This document shows, in pieces, positions 42,929 to 56,094 of a stretch of 64,000 nucleotides of DNA (its first letter is position 1; the number at the start of each line of letters is the position of its first letter). The translations under genes and the position numbers were made by a program. The notes below the pieces were generated by a model that saw nothing but the letters and a program-made list of their open reading frames with translations, was not told the DNA's origin and ran no database searches. Origin of the DNA: Lolium rigidum (taxonomy: Eukaryota > Streptophyta > Magnoliopsida > Poales > Poaceae); NCBI RefSeq assembly GCF_022539505.1, contig NC_061512.1:246652510-246716509 (forward strand), read 5' to 3'.

Positions 42929-45184
42929 AATTGAACACGGTGAGAAAATGTGTGATAAAAATTCCGAGAAAGGAAGTTAATGAGCAATATTTCATCTTCA
43001 TCTCTATTGGGTTCTTTGATGTGTGGTATGTAATTTATTAGACCTGATATGTACTATGATGTGGCAATGCTTTATTGATATACAACAAAACATGGAATAA
43101 CTCAATAAAAGCAAATGAAGAATCAAGGCTGAAAAATGAATAGTGGTTAGTGGAAAGCTACATCAATTTAAACATTGGCACGATCTAATTGCCTCTCTTA
43201 CTTAGGTCTTGTCTATCATGTCATAATTCTAATGACATGATTCCGTTGTTAGAGCCTTAACCATTGTTAACCAAAGAACTAGTCTATTAGAGGTCTCGCT
43301 TAACACAATTCTATCATGGATTATCAATTTTTTTCATGAACACTAAAATATGGTAATAATTTTATTATAATATTCTCTAGGGCATATTTCCAACAAAATC
43401 GAGGTCCGCCAGCTAAGAGTTTGTTGTGCTGGGAAATTTTGGCATGCATCAGGAAGAAGCAACGGGTGGCAGCAGAAGGCCAGTTGGGACTCTTCTAGTG
43501 CGAGATCGAGCGTAGTAATGAATGGTCGGTCACCGCATTTAACATTAAATAAAAAGACAAATCGAAAAAATGCTCAGCGAGTGCTTTGCGCATAAAACTG
43601 ATTGCACGCTGCCAATCACCAGGGATGGGATCTTTGTACTCTTACACAAAATAAATCATAAGTTTCATAATAGTAACAAAGTGCCATCGCAAGTTTCTTA
43701 ATAAATCATAACAATAACAATACATGTTGCATAATCATAAGCAAATACATTACAGGTTAAATAAATCAAAACAAAATTCACCACCAAGGTTCACAGCTAC
43801 AAAATGATACAACATAAGGTTTAGAATAATAACATGATACAACACGAATTTAATTAAGAGTTCACGATTCAAACAGGTAAATAAATTGAGCGACTTGTTA
43901 TGGTAGAAAAAATAGTAAATTATTCTCGATGCCGATGGAAAAGCGGGCAGTAGTTGGCGCGGAAGGACAGGTACACTGCAACTACTTGGCTACTCAAATG
44001 GCTCAAGGCTGGTTGTTGCTACCGCCACCTGGTTTGTTCGATGATTAGTTGTGTAAAAATGGAAACATATTTGGTTAGTACCCAAGATGGAGCGGCTCGT
44101 GTATCGGCGGTGGTAGTAATAGAGAACTGATGGGTGGTTACCAGTGAGGACCTCCGCGTGAGCTCTGACCTGCTGCTCATTGATCCTTTCCATGTTGTGC
44201 ACGCTCGCCAGGTTCGCCCACGCAGCCGGCACCCGGGAGGTGCCGCGCGCCGCGCTTATGCTCGAAGAGTCTGCTCTGGGTAGAGAGGTGACTCGCTCGT
44301 TACCTGCGAGGGTGGCCGCACACCATGGTTGGCGGCCTGGAGAGCCACGCCACTACGTGGGCGGTGCGTCGTGCGGTGCCCGCCCTCGAAGACTCCCCGA
44401 CAGCAAAGGTGCCAGGTCCATCTCCCCATCGGGAATTCATGTTGTGTGGCACGCCAGCACCAAGGCTGGCCGGCCCTCCGCGAAGCGCCGCTTTGGCGAG
44501 GCACGGAAGGGGCGCACACCCTTCGTGGCTCGCGATGTTGAAGCCAGTCTGATGTCCAAGCAGCGCAGCTCCAGTGCATGCGAGCTGTCGAAGCGTGTTG
44601 TAGAGGCCGGGGTTGAGGCTGATTGGCTGTCCACGCGGCACCACTCCATTGGCCACGAGAAGCGGGTTGTGGAGACCAACATATGGACCCGTGGGCTGTC
44701 CGCACGACACGGCTCCACTTCCCGGGAGAAGGGAAAGCACGTTTTGCCGGCCAGCGTCAAGGCCGGCGGTGTGTCCATGTGGCACGGCTCCGTTGCCCGT
44801 GCCGAGGCCCGTAGGCGTAGGCCATCCACGGCGCACAGAACTGGTGCGGGTAGAGTTGCTGACAACATAGCCGACCTGCCTTCCGGACGACAATTCTCCG
44901 CTGCCAATGAGAAAAGAAACCGTTCTCAGGCAACAAGCGTTGAGGACGACGAGATCGGTGCGCCGCAAAATCGTCGCACGTAGCCGCGCGGAGACAAGCA
45001 GGGCACAAGGTGCGCGGTTGTTACTTGGTGGAATGGTGAAGCGGGCGAGGGCCTCTCATGCTTGGTGGGCCTCCAGAATGGGCCATCGAGCTCTCCGGGA
45101 TTTCGTCGGTTGGATTGTGTTTTCTAGACTGGCACAAGGAAAACGAAATTGAGCAGGTTGAGTTGTGATTTGAACGGACGGGGG

Positions 45185-45194
45185 TATTTATATA
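45185..45194 (-). promoter_or_regulatory. TATA-box-like core, unit 3
   Basis: TATATAAATA on the minus strand, same context. Confidence 0.4.
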
Positions 45195-45991
45195 GGATGG
45201 ACGATAAGCTGTGTAAAGATGGAAACATAGTTGGTTAATACTCAAGATGGAGCATTCCCTCGACGACTCCCCAACAACAAATGTGTGAGGTTCGTCTCCC
45301 AATCTAGAATTCATGTTGTACAGCGTGACAGCTCCGAGGCTGGCCGGCACTCCGCGAAGCGCCGCCAAGGAATGTGCGCCCTTGGTAGATAACGAGGTTG
45401 AAGCCAGTCGGATGTCCAAGCAGCGCAGCTCCGGTGCCTGCGAGCTACCGAAGTGCGGTGTAGAGGCTGGAGTCGAGGCTGATTTGTTCTGTGCATGGCA
45501 AAACAACATTGTCCGCGAGAAGCCTCTTGTGGCGACCGGTGTAAGTGCCAGTAAGCTGTTCGTGTGTTGCGGCTCAATTTCCCATGCAAAGTGGAAGATA
45601 GTTTGCCGGTCGGCGTTGAGGCCGACGGCTTGTCCACGCGTCACGGCTCCACTGCCCGTGCTGAGGCCACTAGGCGTTAACCATCCGCGGAGTACAGAAG
45701 TGGTGCGGCTAGAGCTATCGACAACGTAGCCTATACCTGCCTTCCGAATGACAACTCTCCGCAGCCTGTGATGGAACATGAGATGGGAAAATGTATCTGA
45801 TCCAAGTATATAGCTCTGTTGAAAAGGGAAATGAAAAGATGGTCTGTAAATTAAACAAATAAATAGGACCTTAAGGAAGACTTGAGGAATTTTTTTCGAT
45901 AAAGTCATCACATCGTATGATGTTACATGATAGAAGTTGATCACTGTATATATTCGAAAATGGAAGGAAATGTTTTTTACATTTATCTATT

Positions 45992-46234
45992 TATGTTGAA
46001 AACATTTTTATTGCATCAAATGAATTCAAAACCCCGTTGCAAGTCAAATTATGGTTGTCATCTAAATTTGACAAGAAGTATATGGGGGGTGCTTCCTACG
46101 TGTTGGGAGTGGAAATACATAGGGATAGACAAAATAGAATATTGGACCTGATTCAAACGGAATCTCTAAATAAGACACTTAGGAAACTCTCTATGAAATA
46201 AAGCATTCTGATTACTATACCTATATTGAAGTGA
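45992..46234 (+). pseudogene. Ty1-copia RT fragment, unit 3
   Basis: The same fragment. The G run has six bases, restoring the frame but replacing an acidic residue with glycine (MGGASYVLGVEIHRD). Confidence 0.85.
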
Positions 46235-48456
46235 ATTGAACACGGTGAGAAAATGTGTGATAAAAATTACGAGAAAGGAAGTTAATGAGCAATATTTGAT
46301 CTTCATCTCTATTGGGTTCTTTGATGTGTGGTATGTAATTTATTAGACCTGATATGTACTGTGATGTGGCAATGCTTTATTGATATACAACGAAACATGG
46401 AATAACTCAATAAAAGCAAATGAAGAATCAAGGCTGAAAAATGAATAGTGGTTAGTGGAAAGCTACATCAATTTAAACATTGGCACGATCTAATTGCCTC
46501 TCTTACTTAGGTCTTGTCTATCATGTCATAATTCTAATGACGTGATCTCGTTGTTAGAGCTTTAACCACTGTTAACCAAAGAACTAGTCTATTAGAGGTC
46601 TCGCTTAACACAATTCTATCATGGATTATCAATTTTTTTCATGAACACTAAAATATGGTAATAATTTTATTATAATATTCTCTAGGGCATATTTCAAACA
46701 AAATCGAGGTCCGCCAGCTAAGAGTTTGTTGTGCTGGGAAATTTTGGCATGCATCAGGAAGAAGCAACGGGCGGCAGCAGAAGGACAGTTGGGACTCTTC
46801 TAGTGCGAGATCGAGCGTGGTAATGAATGGTCGGTCACCGCATTTAACATTAAATAAAAAGACAAATCGACAAAATGCTCAGCGAGTGCTTTGCGCATAA
46901 AACTGATTCATAAAACTGATTGCACGCTGCCAATCACCAGGGATGGGATCTTGTTGTACTCTTACACAAAATATATCATAATTTTCATAATAGTAACAAA
47001 GTGCCATCGCAAGTTTCTTACTAAATCATAACAATAACAATACATGTTGCATAATCATAAGCAAATACATTACAAGTTAAATAAATCAAAACAAAATTCA
47101 CCACCAAGGTTCACAGCTACAAAATGATACAACATAAGGTTTAGAATAATAACATGATACAACACGAATTTAATTAAGAGTTCACGATTCAAACAGGTAA
47201 ATAAATTGAGCGACTTGTTATGGTAGAAAAAAATAGTAAATTATTCTCGATGTCGATGGAAAAGCGGGCAGTGGTTGGCGCGGAAGGACAGGTACACTGC
47301 AACTACTTGGCTACTCAAATGGCTCAAGGCTGGTTGTTGCTACCGCCACCTGGTTTGTTCGCTGATTAGTTGTGTAAAAATGGTAACATATTTGGTTAGT
47401 ACCCAAGATGGAGCGGCTCGTGTATCGGCGGTGGTAGTAATAGAGAACTGATGGGTGGTTACCAGTGAGGACCTCCGCGTGAGCTCTGACCTGCTGCTCG
47501 TTGATCCTTTCCATGTTGTGCGCCCTCGCCAGGTTCGCCCACGCAGCCGGCACCCGGGAGGTGCCGCGCGCCGCGCCTATGCTCGAAGAGTCTGCTCTGG
47601 GTAGAGAGGTGACTCGCTCGTTACCTACGAGGGTGGCCGCACACCATGGTTGGCGGCCTGGAGAGCCACGCCGCTACGTGGGCGGTGCGTCGTGCGGCTC
47701 CCGCCCTCGAAGACTCCCCGACAGCAAAGGTGCCAGGTCCATCTCCCCATCGGGAATTCATGTTGTGTGGCACGCCAGCACCAAGGCTGGCCGGCCCTCC
47801 GCGAAGCGCCGCTTTGGCGAGGCACGGAAGGGGCGCACACCCTTCGTGGCTCGCGATGTTGAAGCCAGTCTGATGTCCAAGCAGCGCAGCTCCAGTGCAT
47901 GCGAGCCGTCGAAGCGTGTTGTAGAGGCCGGGGTTGAGGCTGATTGGCTGTCCACGCAGCACCACTCCATTGGCCACGAGAAGCGGGTTGTGGAGACCAA
48001 CATATGGACCCACGGGCTGTCCACGCGGCACGGCTCCACTTCCCGGGAGAAGGGATAGCACGTTTTGCCGGCCAGCGTCAAGGCTGGCGGTGTGTCCATG
48101 CGGCACGGCTCCGTTGCCCGTGCCGAGGCATGTAGGCGTAGACCATCCGCGGCGCACAGAACTGGTGCGGGTAGAGTTACCGACAACATAGCCGACCTGC
48201 CTTCCGGACGACAATTCTCCGCTGCCAATGAGAAAAGAAACCGTTCTCAGGCAACAAGCGTTGAGGACGACGAGATCGGTGCGCCGCAGAATCGCCGCAC
48301 GTAGCCGCGCGGAGACAAGCAGGGCACAAGGTGCGCGGTTGTTGCTCGGTGGAATGGTGAAGCGGGCGAGGGCCTCTCATGCTTGGTGGGCCTCCAGAAT
48401 GGGCCATCGAGCAAACGAAATTGAGCGGGTTGAGTTGTGATTTGAACTGGCGGGGG

Positions 48457-48466
48457 TATTTATATA
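48457..48466 (-). promoter_or_regulatory. TATA-box-like core, unit 4
   Basis: TATATAAATA on the minus strand. The deletion near 48412 shortens the leader before the ATG in this unit. Confidence 0.35.
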
Positions 48467-49265
48467 GGATGGACGATTAGCTGTGTAAAGATGAAAACAT
48501 AGTTGGTTAATACTCAAGATGGAGCATTCCCTGGAGGACTCCCCGACAACAAATGTGTGAGGTTCGTCTCCCAATCTAGAATTCATGTTGTACAGCGTGC
48601 CAGCTCCGAGGCTGGCCGGCACTCCGCGAAGCGCCGCCAAGGAACGTGCGCCCTTGGTAGATAACGAGGTTGAAGCCAGTCGGATGTCCAAGCAGCGCAG
48701 CTCCGGTGCCTGCGAGCTACCGAAGTGCGGTGTAGAGGCTGGGGTCGAGGCTGATTTGTTCTGTGCATGGCAAAACTACATTGTCCGCGAGAAGCCTGTT
48801 GTGGCGACCGGTGTAAGTGCCAGTAAGCTGTCCGTGCGTTGCGGCTTAATTTCCCATGCGAAGCGGAAGATAGTTTGCCGGTCAGCGTTGAGGCCGACGG
48901 CTTGTCCACGCGGCACGGCTCCACTGCCCGTGCTAAGGCAAGTAGGCGTTAACCATCCGCGGAGTACTGAAGTGGTGCGGCTAGAGCTGTCAACAACATA
49001 GCTTATACCTGCCTTCCGAATGACAACTCTCCGCAGCCTGTGATGGAACTTGAGATGGGAAAATGTATCTGATCCAAGTATATAGCTCTGTTGAAAAGGG
49101 AAATGAAAAGATGGTCTGTAAATTAAACAAATAAATATAGGACCTTAAGGAAGACTTGAGGAAATTTTTTCGATAGAGTCATCACATCGTATGATGTTAC
49201 ATGATAGAAGTTGATCACCGTATATATTCGAAAATACAAGGAAATGTTTTTTCCATTTATCTATT

Positions 49266-49508
49266 TATGTTGAAAACATTTTTATTGCATCAAATGAATT
49301 CGAAACCCCGTTGCAAGTCAAATTATGGTTGTCATCTAAATTTGACAAGAAGTATATGGGGGATGCTTCCTACGTGTTGGGAGTGGAAATACATAGGGAT
49401 AGGAAAAATAGAATATTGGACGTGATTCAAACGGAATCTCTAAATAATACACTTAAGAAACTCTCTATGAAAACAAGCATTCTGATTACTATACCTATAT
49501 TGAAGTGA
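49266..49508 (+). pseudogene. Ty1-copia RT fragment, unit 4
   Basis: Open across the fragment (YVEN ... GDASYVLGVEIHRDRKNR ... KLSMK), ending in a stop at 49508. Confidence 0.87.
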
Positions 49509-51354
49509 ATTGAACACGGTGAGAACATGTGTGATAAAAATTCCGAGAAAGGAAGTTAATGAGCAATATTCCATCTTCATCTCTATTGGGATCTTTGATG
49601 TGTGGTATGTAATTTATTAGACCTGATATGTACTATGATGTGGCAATGCTTTGTTGATATACAACAAAACATGGAATAACACAATAAAAGCAAATGAAGA
49701 ATAGAGCTGGAAAATGAATAGTGGTTAGTGGAAAGCTACATCAATTTAAACATTGGCACGATCTAATTGCCTCTCTTAGTTAGGTCTTGTTTATCATGTC
49801 ATAATTCTAATGACTTGATCCTGTTGTTAGAGCCTTAACCATTGTTAACCAAAGAACTAGTCTATTAGAGGTCTCGCTTAACACAATTCTAGCATGGATT
49901 ATCAATTTTTTTTCATGAACACTAAAATATGGTAATAATTTTATTGTAATTGTCTCTAGGGCATATTTCCAACAAAATCGAGGTCCGCCAGCTAAGAGTT
50001 TGTTGTGCTGGGAAATTTTGGCATGCATCGGGAAGAAGCAACGGCGGCGGCAGAAGGACAGTTGGGGCCCTTCTAGTGCGAGATCGAGCGTAGTAATGAA
50101 TGGTCGGTCACCGCATTTAACATTAAATAAAAAGACAAATCGACAAAATGCTTAGCGAGTGCTTTGCGCCTAAAACTGATTGCACGCTGCCAATGACCAG
50201 GAATGGGATCTGGTTGTACTCTTACACAAAATAAATCACAAGTTTCATAAAAGTAAAAAAGTGCATCGCAAGTTTCTTAATAAATCATAACAATAACAAT
50301 ACATGTTGCATAATCATAAGCAAATACATTACAGGTTACATAAATCAAAACAAAATTCACCACCAAGGTTCACAACTACAAAATGATACAACATAAGGTT
50401 TAGAATAATAACATGATACAACACGAATTTAATTAAGAGTTCACGATTCAAATAGGTAAATAAATTGAGCGACTTGTTATGGTAGAAAAAACTAGTAAAT
50501 TATTCTTGATGTCGATGGAAAAGCGGGCAGTGGTTGGCGTGGAAGGACAGGTACACTGCAACTACTTGGCTACTCAAATGGCTCAAGACTGGTTGTTGCT
50601 ACCGCCACCAGGTTTGTTCCCACCGTCATCTAGCCTCTGATGATTAGTTGTGTAAAAATGGAAACATATTTGGTTAGTACCCAAGATGGAGCGGCCCATG
50701 TATCGGTGGTGGTAGTAATAGAGAACTGATGGGTGGTTACCAGTGAGGACCTCCGCACGAGCTCTGACATGCTGCTCGTTGATCCTTTCCATGTTGCGCG
50801 CCCTCGCCAGGTTCGCCCACGCAGCCGGCACCCGGGAGGCGCCACGCGCCGTGCCTGTGCTCGAAGACTCTGCTCTGGGTACAGAGGTGACTCGATCGTT
50901 ACCTGCGAGGGTGGCCGCGCACCATGGTTGGCGGCCTGGAGAGCCACGCCGCTACGTGGGGGGTGCGTCGTGCGGAGCCCGCCCTCGAAGACTCCCCGAC
51001 GACAAAGGTGCCAAGTCCATCTCCCCATCGGGAATTCATGTTGTGTGGCACGCCAGCACCGAGGCTGGCTGGCCCTCCGCAAAGCGCCGCCTTGGCGGGG
51101 CACGGAAGGAGCGCACACCCTTGATGGCTGGAGATGTTGAAGCCAGTCTGATGTCCAAGCAGCGTAGCTCTAGTGCCTGCGACCTGCCGAAGCGTGTTAT
51201 AGAGGCCGGGGTTGAGGCTGATTGGCTGTCCACGCGGCACCACTCCATTGGTCACGAGAAGCAGGTTGTGGCGACCAACATAAGGACCGCGCGCTGTCCG
51301 CGCGGCACCGCTCTGTTTCCCGGGAGAAGGGAAAGCACGTTTTGTCGGCCAGCG

Positions 51355-51684
51355 TCAAGGCCGGCGGTGTGTCCATGCGGCACGGCTCCGTTGCCCGTGC
51401 CAAGGCCCGTAGGCGTAGGCCATCCGCGGCACATAAAACTGGTGCGGGTAGAGTTGCCGACAACATAGCCGACCTGCCTTCCCGATGACAATTCTCCGCT
51501 GCCAATGAGAACAGAAACCGTTCTCAGGCAACAAGCGTTGAGGACGACGGGATCGGTGCGCTGCAGAATCGCCGCACGTAGCCGTGCGGAGACAAGCGGG
51601 GCACAATGTGCGCGGTTGTTGCTCGGTGGAATGGTGAAGCGAGCGAGGGCCTCCCATGCTTGGTGGGCCTCCAGAATGGGCCAT
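51355..51684 (-). CDS. Hypothetical 109-aa ORF, unit 5
   Basis: The second intact copy of the 109-codon ORF, same start (MAHSGGPPSMGGPRSLHHST) and same end (WTHRRP) as in unit 1, with a handful of substitutions and no length change. It lies just downstream of the minus-strand TATA-like core at 51760-51769. No known family. Equal length in two units is mild support; disruption in the other four is against. Confidence 0.25.
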   Translation of the reverse strand: MAHSGGPPSMGGPRSLHHSTEQQPRTLCPACLRTATCGDSAAHRSRRPQRLLPENGFCSHWQRRIVIGKAGRLCCRQLYPHQFYVPRMAYAYGPWHGQRSRAAWTHRRP

Positions 51685-51759
51685 CGACCTCTCCGGGATT
51701 TCGTCGGTTGGATTGCATTTTCTAGATTGGCACCAAGATGTGATTTGAACGGACGGGGG

Positions 51760-51769
51760 TATTTATATA
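51760..51769 (-). promoter_or_regulatory. TATA-box-like core, unit 5
   Basis: TATATAAATA on the minus strand, same context. Confidence 0.4.
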
Positions 51770-52580
51770 GGATGGACGATAAGCTGTGTAAAGATGGAAA
51801 CATAGTTGGTTAATACTCAATATGGAGCATTCCCACGAAGACTCCCCGACAACAAATGTGTGAGGTTCGTCTCCCGATCTAGAATTCATGTTGTACAGCG
51901 TGCCAGCGCCGAGGCTGGCCGGCACTCCGCGAAACGCCGCGTTGGCAGCGCCGGGAAGGAACGCGCGCCCTTGGTAGATAACGATGTTGAAGCCAGTCGG
52001 ATGTCCAAGCAGCGCAGCTCCGGTGCCTGCAAGCTACCGAAGTGCGGTGTAGAGGCTGGCGTCGAGGCTGATTTGTTCTGTGCATGGCAAAACTACATTG
52101 TCCGCGAGAAGCCTGTTGTGGCGACTGGTGTAAGTACCAGTAAGCTGTCGATGCGTTGCGGCTCAATTTCCCATGCGAAGCGGAAGATAATTTTCCGGTC
52201 GGCGTTGAGGCCGACGGCTTGTCCACGGCACGGCTCCACTGCCCGTGCTGAGGCCAGTAGGCGTTGACCAGCCGCGGAGTACATAAGTGGTGCGGCTAGA
52301 GCTGTCGACAACATAGCCTATACCTGCCTTCCGAATGACAACTCTCCGCAGCCTGTTATGGAACTTGAGATGGGAAAATGGACCTGATCCAAGTATATAG
52401 CTCTGTTGAAAAGGAAAATGAAAAGATGGTTTGTAAATTAAACAAATAAATATAGGACCTTAAGGAAGACTTGAGGAAATTTTTTCGATGAAGTCATCAC
52501 ATCGTATGATGTTACATGATAGAAGTTGATCACTGTATATATTCTAAAATAGAAGGAAATGTTTTTTCCATTTATCTATT

Positions 52581-52823
52581 TATGTTGAAAACATTTTTAT
52601 TGCATCAAATGAATTCGAAACCCCGTTGCAAGTCAAATTGTGGTTGTCATCTAAATTTGACAAGAAGTATATGGGGGATGCTTCCTACGTGTTGGGAGTG
52701 GAAATACATAGGAATAGGCAAAATAGAATATTGGACCTGATTCAAATGGAATCTATAAATAATACACTTAGGAAACTCTCTATGAAATAAAGCATTCTTA
52801 TTACTATACATATATTGAAGTGA
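52581..52823 (+). pseudogene. Ty1-copia RT fragment, unit 5
   Basis: The same fragment, in frame through GDASYVLGVEIHR. Confidence 0.85.
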
Positions 52824-55044
52824 ATTGAACACGATGAGAAAATGTGTGATAAAAATTCCGAGAAAGGAAGTTAATGAGCAATATTCCATCTTCATCTCTA
52901 TTGGGTTCTTTGATGTGTTGATATACAACAAAACATGGAATAACTCAATAAAAGCAAATGAAGAATCAAGACTGGAAAATGAATAGTGGTTAGTGGAAAG
53001 CTACATCAATTTAAACATTGGCACTATCTAATTGCCTCTCTTAGTTAGGTCTTGTCTATCATGTCATAATTCTAATGACGTGATCCCGTTGTTAGAGCCT
53101 TAACCATTGTTAACCAAAGAACTAGTCTATTAGATTTAGAGGTCTCGCTTAACACAATTCTAGCATGGATTATCAATTTTTTCATGAACACTAAAATATG
53201 GTAATAATTTTATTATAATTGTCGCTAGGGCATATTTCCAACAAAATCGAGGTCCGCCAGCTAAGAGTTTGTTGTGCTGGGAAATTTTGGCATGCATCAG
53301 GAGAAGCAACGGGCGGCAGCAGAAGGACAGTTGGGGCCCTTCTACTGCGAGATCGAGCGTAGTAATGAATTGTCGGTCACCGCATTTAACATTAAATAAA
53401 AAGACAAATCGACAAAATGCTCAGCGAGTGCTTTGCCCCTAAAACTAATTGCACGCTGCCAATCACCAGGAATGGGATCTGGTTGTACTCTTACACAAAA
53501 TAAATCACAAGTTTCATAAAGTAACAAAGTGCATCGCAAGTTTCTTAATAAATCATAACAATAACAATACATGTTGCATAATCATAAGCAAATACATTAC
53601 AGGTTACATAAATAAAAACAAAATTCACCACCAAGGTTCACACAATCACACCTACAAAATGATACAACATAAGGTTTAGAATAATAACATGATACAACAT
53701 GAATTTAAATAAGAGTTCACGATTCAAACAGGTAAATAAATTGAGTGACTTGTTATGGTTAAAAAAACTAGTAAATTATTCTCGATGTCGATGGAAAAGC
53801 GGGCAGTGGTTGGCGCGGAAGGACAGGTACACTGCAGCTACTTGGTTACTCAAATGGCTCAAGGTTGGTTGTTGCTACCGCCACCTGGTTTGTTCCCACC
53901 GTCATCTAGCCTCTGATGATTAGTTGTGTAAAAATGGAAACATATTTGGTTAGTTCCCAAGATGGAGCGGCCCGTGTATCGGTGGTGGTAGTAATAGAGA
54001 ACTGATGGGTGGTTACCAGTGAGGACCTCCGCGTGAGCTCTGACATGCTGCTCGTTGATCCTTTCCATGTTGCGCGCCCTCGCCAGGTTCGCCCACGCAA
54101 CCGGCACCCGGGAGGCGCCACGCGCCGCGCCTGTACTCGAAGACTCTGCTCTGGGTACAGAGGTGACTCGCTCATTACCTGCGAGGGTGGCCGCACACCA
54201 TGGTTGGCGGCCTGGAGAGCCACGCCACTACGTGGGCGGTGCGTCGTGCAGCGCCCTCCCTCGAAGACTCCCCGAGAAAAGGTGCCAGGTCCATCTCCCC
54301 ATTGGGAATTCATGTTGTGTGGCACGCCAGTACCAAGGCTGGCCGGCCCTCCGCGAAGCGCCGCGTTGGCGGGGCACGGAAGGAGCGCACACCCTTGGTG
54401 GTTGTCGATGTTGAAGCCAGTCTGATGTCCAAGCAGCGCAGCTGTGAGCTGTCGAAGCGTGTTTTAGAGGCTGGGGTTGAGGCTGATTGGCTATCCACGC
54501 GGCACCACTCCATTGGCCATGAGAAGCGGGTTGTGGAGACCAACATAAGGACCCGCAGGCTGTCCGCGCGGCATGGCTCCGCTTCCCTGGAGAAGGGAAA
54601 GCACGTTTTGCTGGCCAGCGTCAAGGCCGGCGGTGTGTCCATGCGGCACGGCTCCGTTGGCCGTGCCGAGGCCCGTAGGCGTAGGCCATCCGCGGCGCCC
54701 AGAACTGGTGTGGGTAGAGTTGCCGATAACATAGCCGATCTGCCTTCCGGATGACAATTCTCGGCTGCCAATGAGAACAAAATCTGTTCTCAGGCAACAA
54801 GCGGGACGACGGGATCGGTGCGCTGCGGAATCGCCGCATGTAGCCGCGCGGAGACAAGCGGGGCACAAGGTGCGCAGTTGTTGCTTGGTGGACTGGTGAA
54901 GCGGGCGAGGGCCTCCCATACTTGGTGGGCCTCCATAATGAGCCATCGACCTCTCCGGGATTTCGTCGGTTGGATTGTGTTTTCTAGACTGGCACAAGGA
55001 AAACGAAATTGAGCGGGTTGAGTTGTGATTTGAACGGACGGGGG

Positions 55045-55054
55045 TATTTATATC
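55045..55054 (-). promoter_or_regulatory. TATA-box-like core, unit 6 (one change)
   Basis: GATATAAATA on the minus strand; the first base differs from the other five units. Confidence 0.3.
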
Positions 55055-55852
55055 GGATGGACGATAAGCTGTGTAAAGATGGAAACATAGTTGGTTAATA
55101 CTCAAGATGGAGCATTCCCTCGAGGACTCCCCAACAACAAATGTGTGAGGTTCGTCTCCCGATCTAGAATTCATGTTGTACAGCGTGCCAGCACCGAGGC
55201 TGGCCGGCACTCCGCGAAGCGCCGCCAAGGAACGCGCGCCCTTGGTAGATAACGATGCTGAAGCCAGTCGGATGTCTAAGCAGCACAGCTCCGGTGCCTG
55301 CGAGCTACCGAAGTGCGGTGTAGAGGCTGGGGTCGAGGCTGATATGTCCTGTGCATGGCAAAACTACATTGTCCGCGAGAAGCCTATTGTAGCGACCAGT
55401 GTAAGTGCCAGTAAGCTATCCGTGCGTTGCGGCTCAATTGCCCATGCGAAGCGGAAGATAGTTTGCCGGTCAGCGTTGAGGCCGACGGCTTGTCCACGCG
55501 GCACGGATCCACTGCCCGTGCTGAGGCCAGTAGGCGTTGACCATCCGCAGAGTACAGAAGTGGTGCGGCTAGAGCTGTCGACAATGTAGCCTATACCTGC
55601 CTTCCGAATGACAACTCTCCGCAGCCTGTGATGGAACTTGAGATGGGAAACTGTATCTGATCCAAGTATATAGCTCTGTTGAAAAGGGAAATGAAAAGAT
55701 GGTCTGTAAATTAAAAAAATAAATATAGGACCTTAAGGAAGTCTTGAGGAAATTTTTTCGATAAAGTCATCACATCGTATGATGTTACATGATAGAAGTT
55801 GATCACTGTATATATTCTAAAATAGAAGGAAATGTTTTTTCATTTATCTATT

Positions 55853-56094
55853 TATGTTGAAAACATTTTTATTGCATCAAATGAATTCGAAACCCCATTG
55901 CAAGTCAAATTATGGCTGTCATCTAAATTTGACAAGAAGTATATGGGGGATGCTTCCTACGTGTTGGCAGTGGAAATACATAGGGATGGGCAAAATAGAA
56001 TATTTGACCCGATTCAAACGGAATCTCTAAATAATACACTTAGGAAACTCTCTATGAAATAAAGCATTCTGATTACTATACCTATATTGAAGTG
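55853..56094 (+). pseudogene. Ty1-copia RT fragment, unit 6
   Basis: The clearest copy: open from YVENIFIASNEF through GDASYVLAVEIHRDGQNR to KLSMK, with a stop at 56060-56062. The similarity to copia reverse transcriptase after the YVDD motif is plain. Confidence 0.88.

Larger units (their letters stand above)
40174..43379. repeat. Array unit 2 (3206 bp)
   Basis: Spacer 40174-40890, block A 40894-41880, TATA-like core 41892-41901, block B 41905-42475, copia fragment 42688-42928, AT-rich end to 43379. The 109-aa ORF has a stop after STE (about 41728). Confidence 0.93.
43380..46684. repeat. Array unit 3 (3305 bp)
   Basis: Block A 44180-45170 with the longest plus-strand open frame of the family (44180-44983, 267 codons; not accepted as a gene), TATA-like core 45185-45194, block B 45198-45775, copia fragment 45992-46234. 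The 109-aa ORF is stopped after STK. Confidence 0.93.
46685..49958. repeat. Array unit 4 (3274 bp)
   Basis: The spacer carries a small local duplication (CATAAAACTGATT twice near 46896-46922). Block A 47501-48445 lacks about 60 bp near 48412 (the part with TTTTCTAGACTGGCAC). TATA-like core 48457-48466, block B 48470-49045, copia fragment 49266-49508. Confidence 0.93.
49959..53227. repeat. Array unit 5 (3269 bp)
   Basis: Block A 50777-51755, TATA-like core 51760-51769, block B 51773-52370, copia fragment 52581-52823. A piece of about 40 bp is missing near 51735 and about 45 bp near 52918 compared with unit 6. Confidence 0.93.

Noticed and set aside
44180..44983. A 267-codon plus-strand frame in array block A, and similar frames in other units
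   Set aside because: Block A is GC-rich and stays open in several frames on both strands at once. This frame breaks or shifts in units 2, 4 and 5, and no known domain is present.
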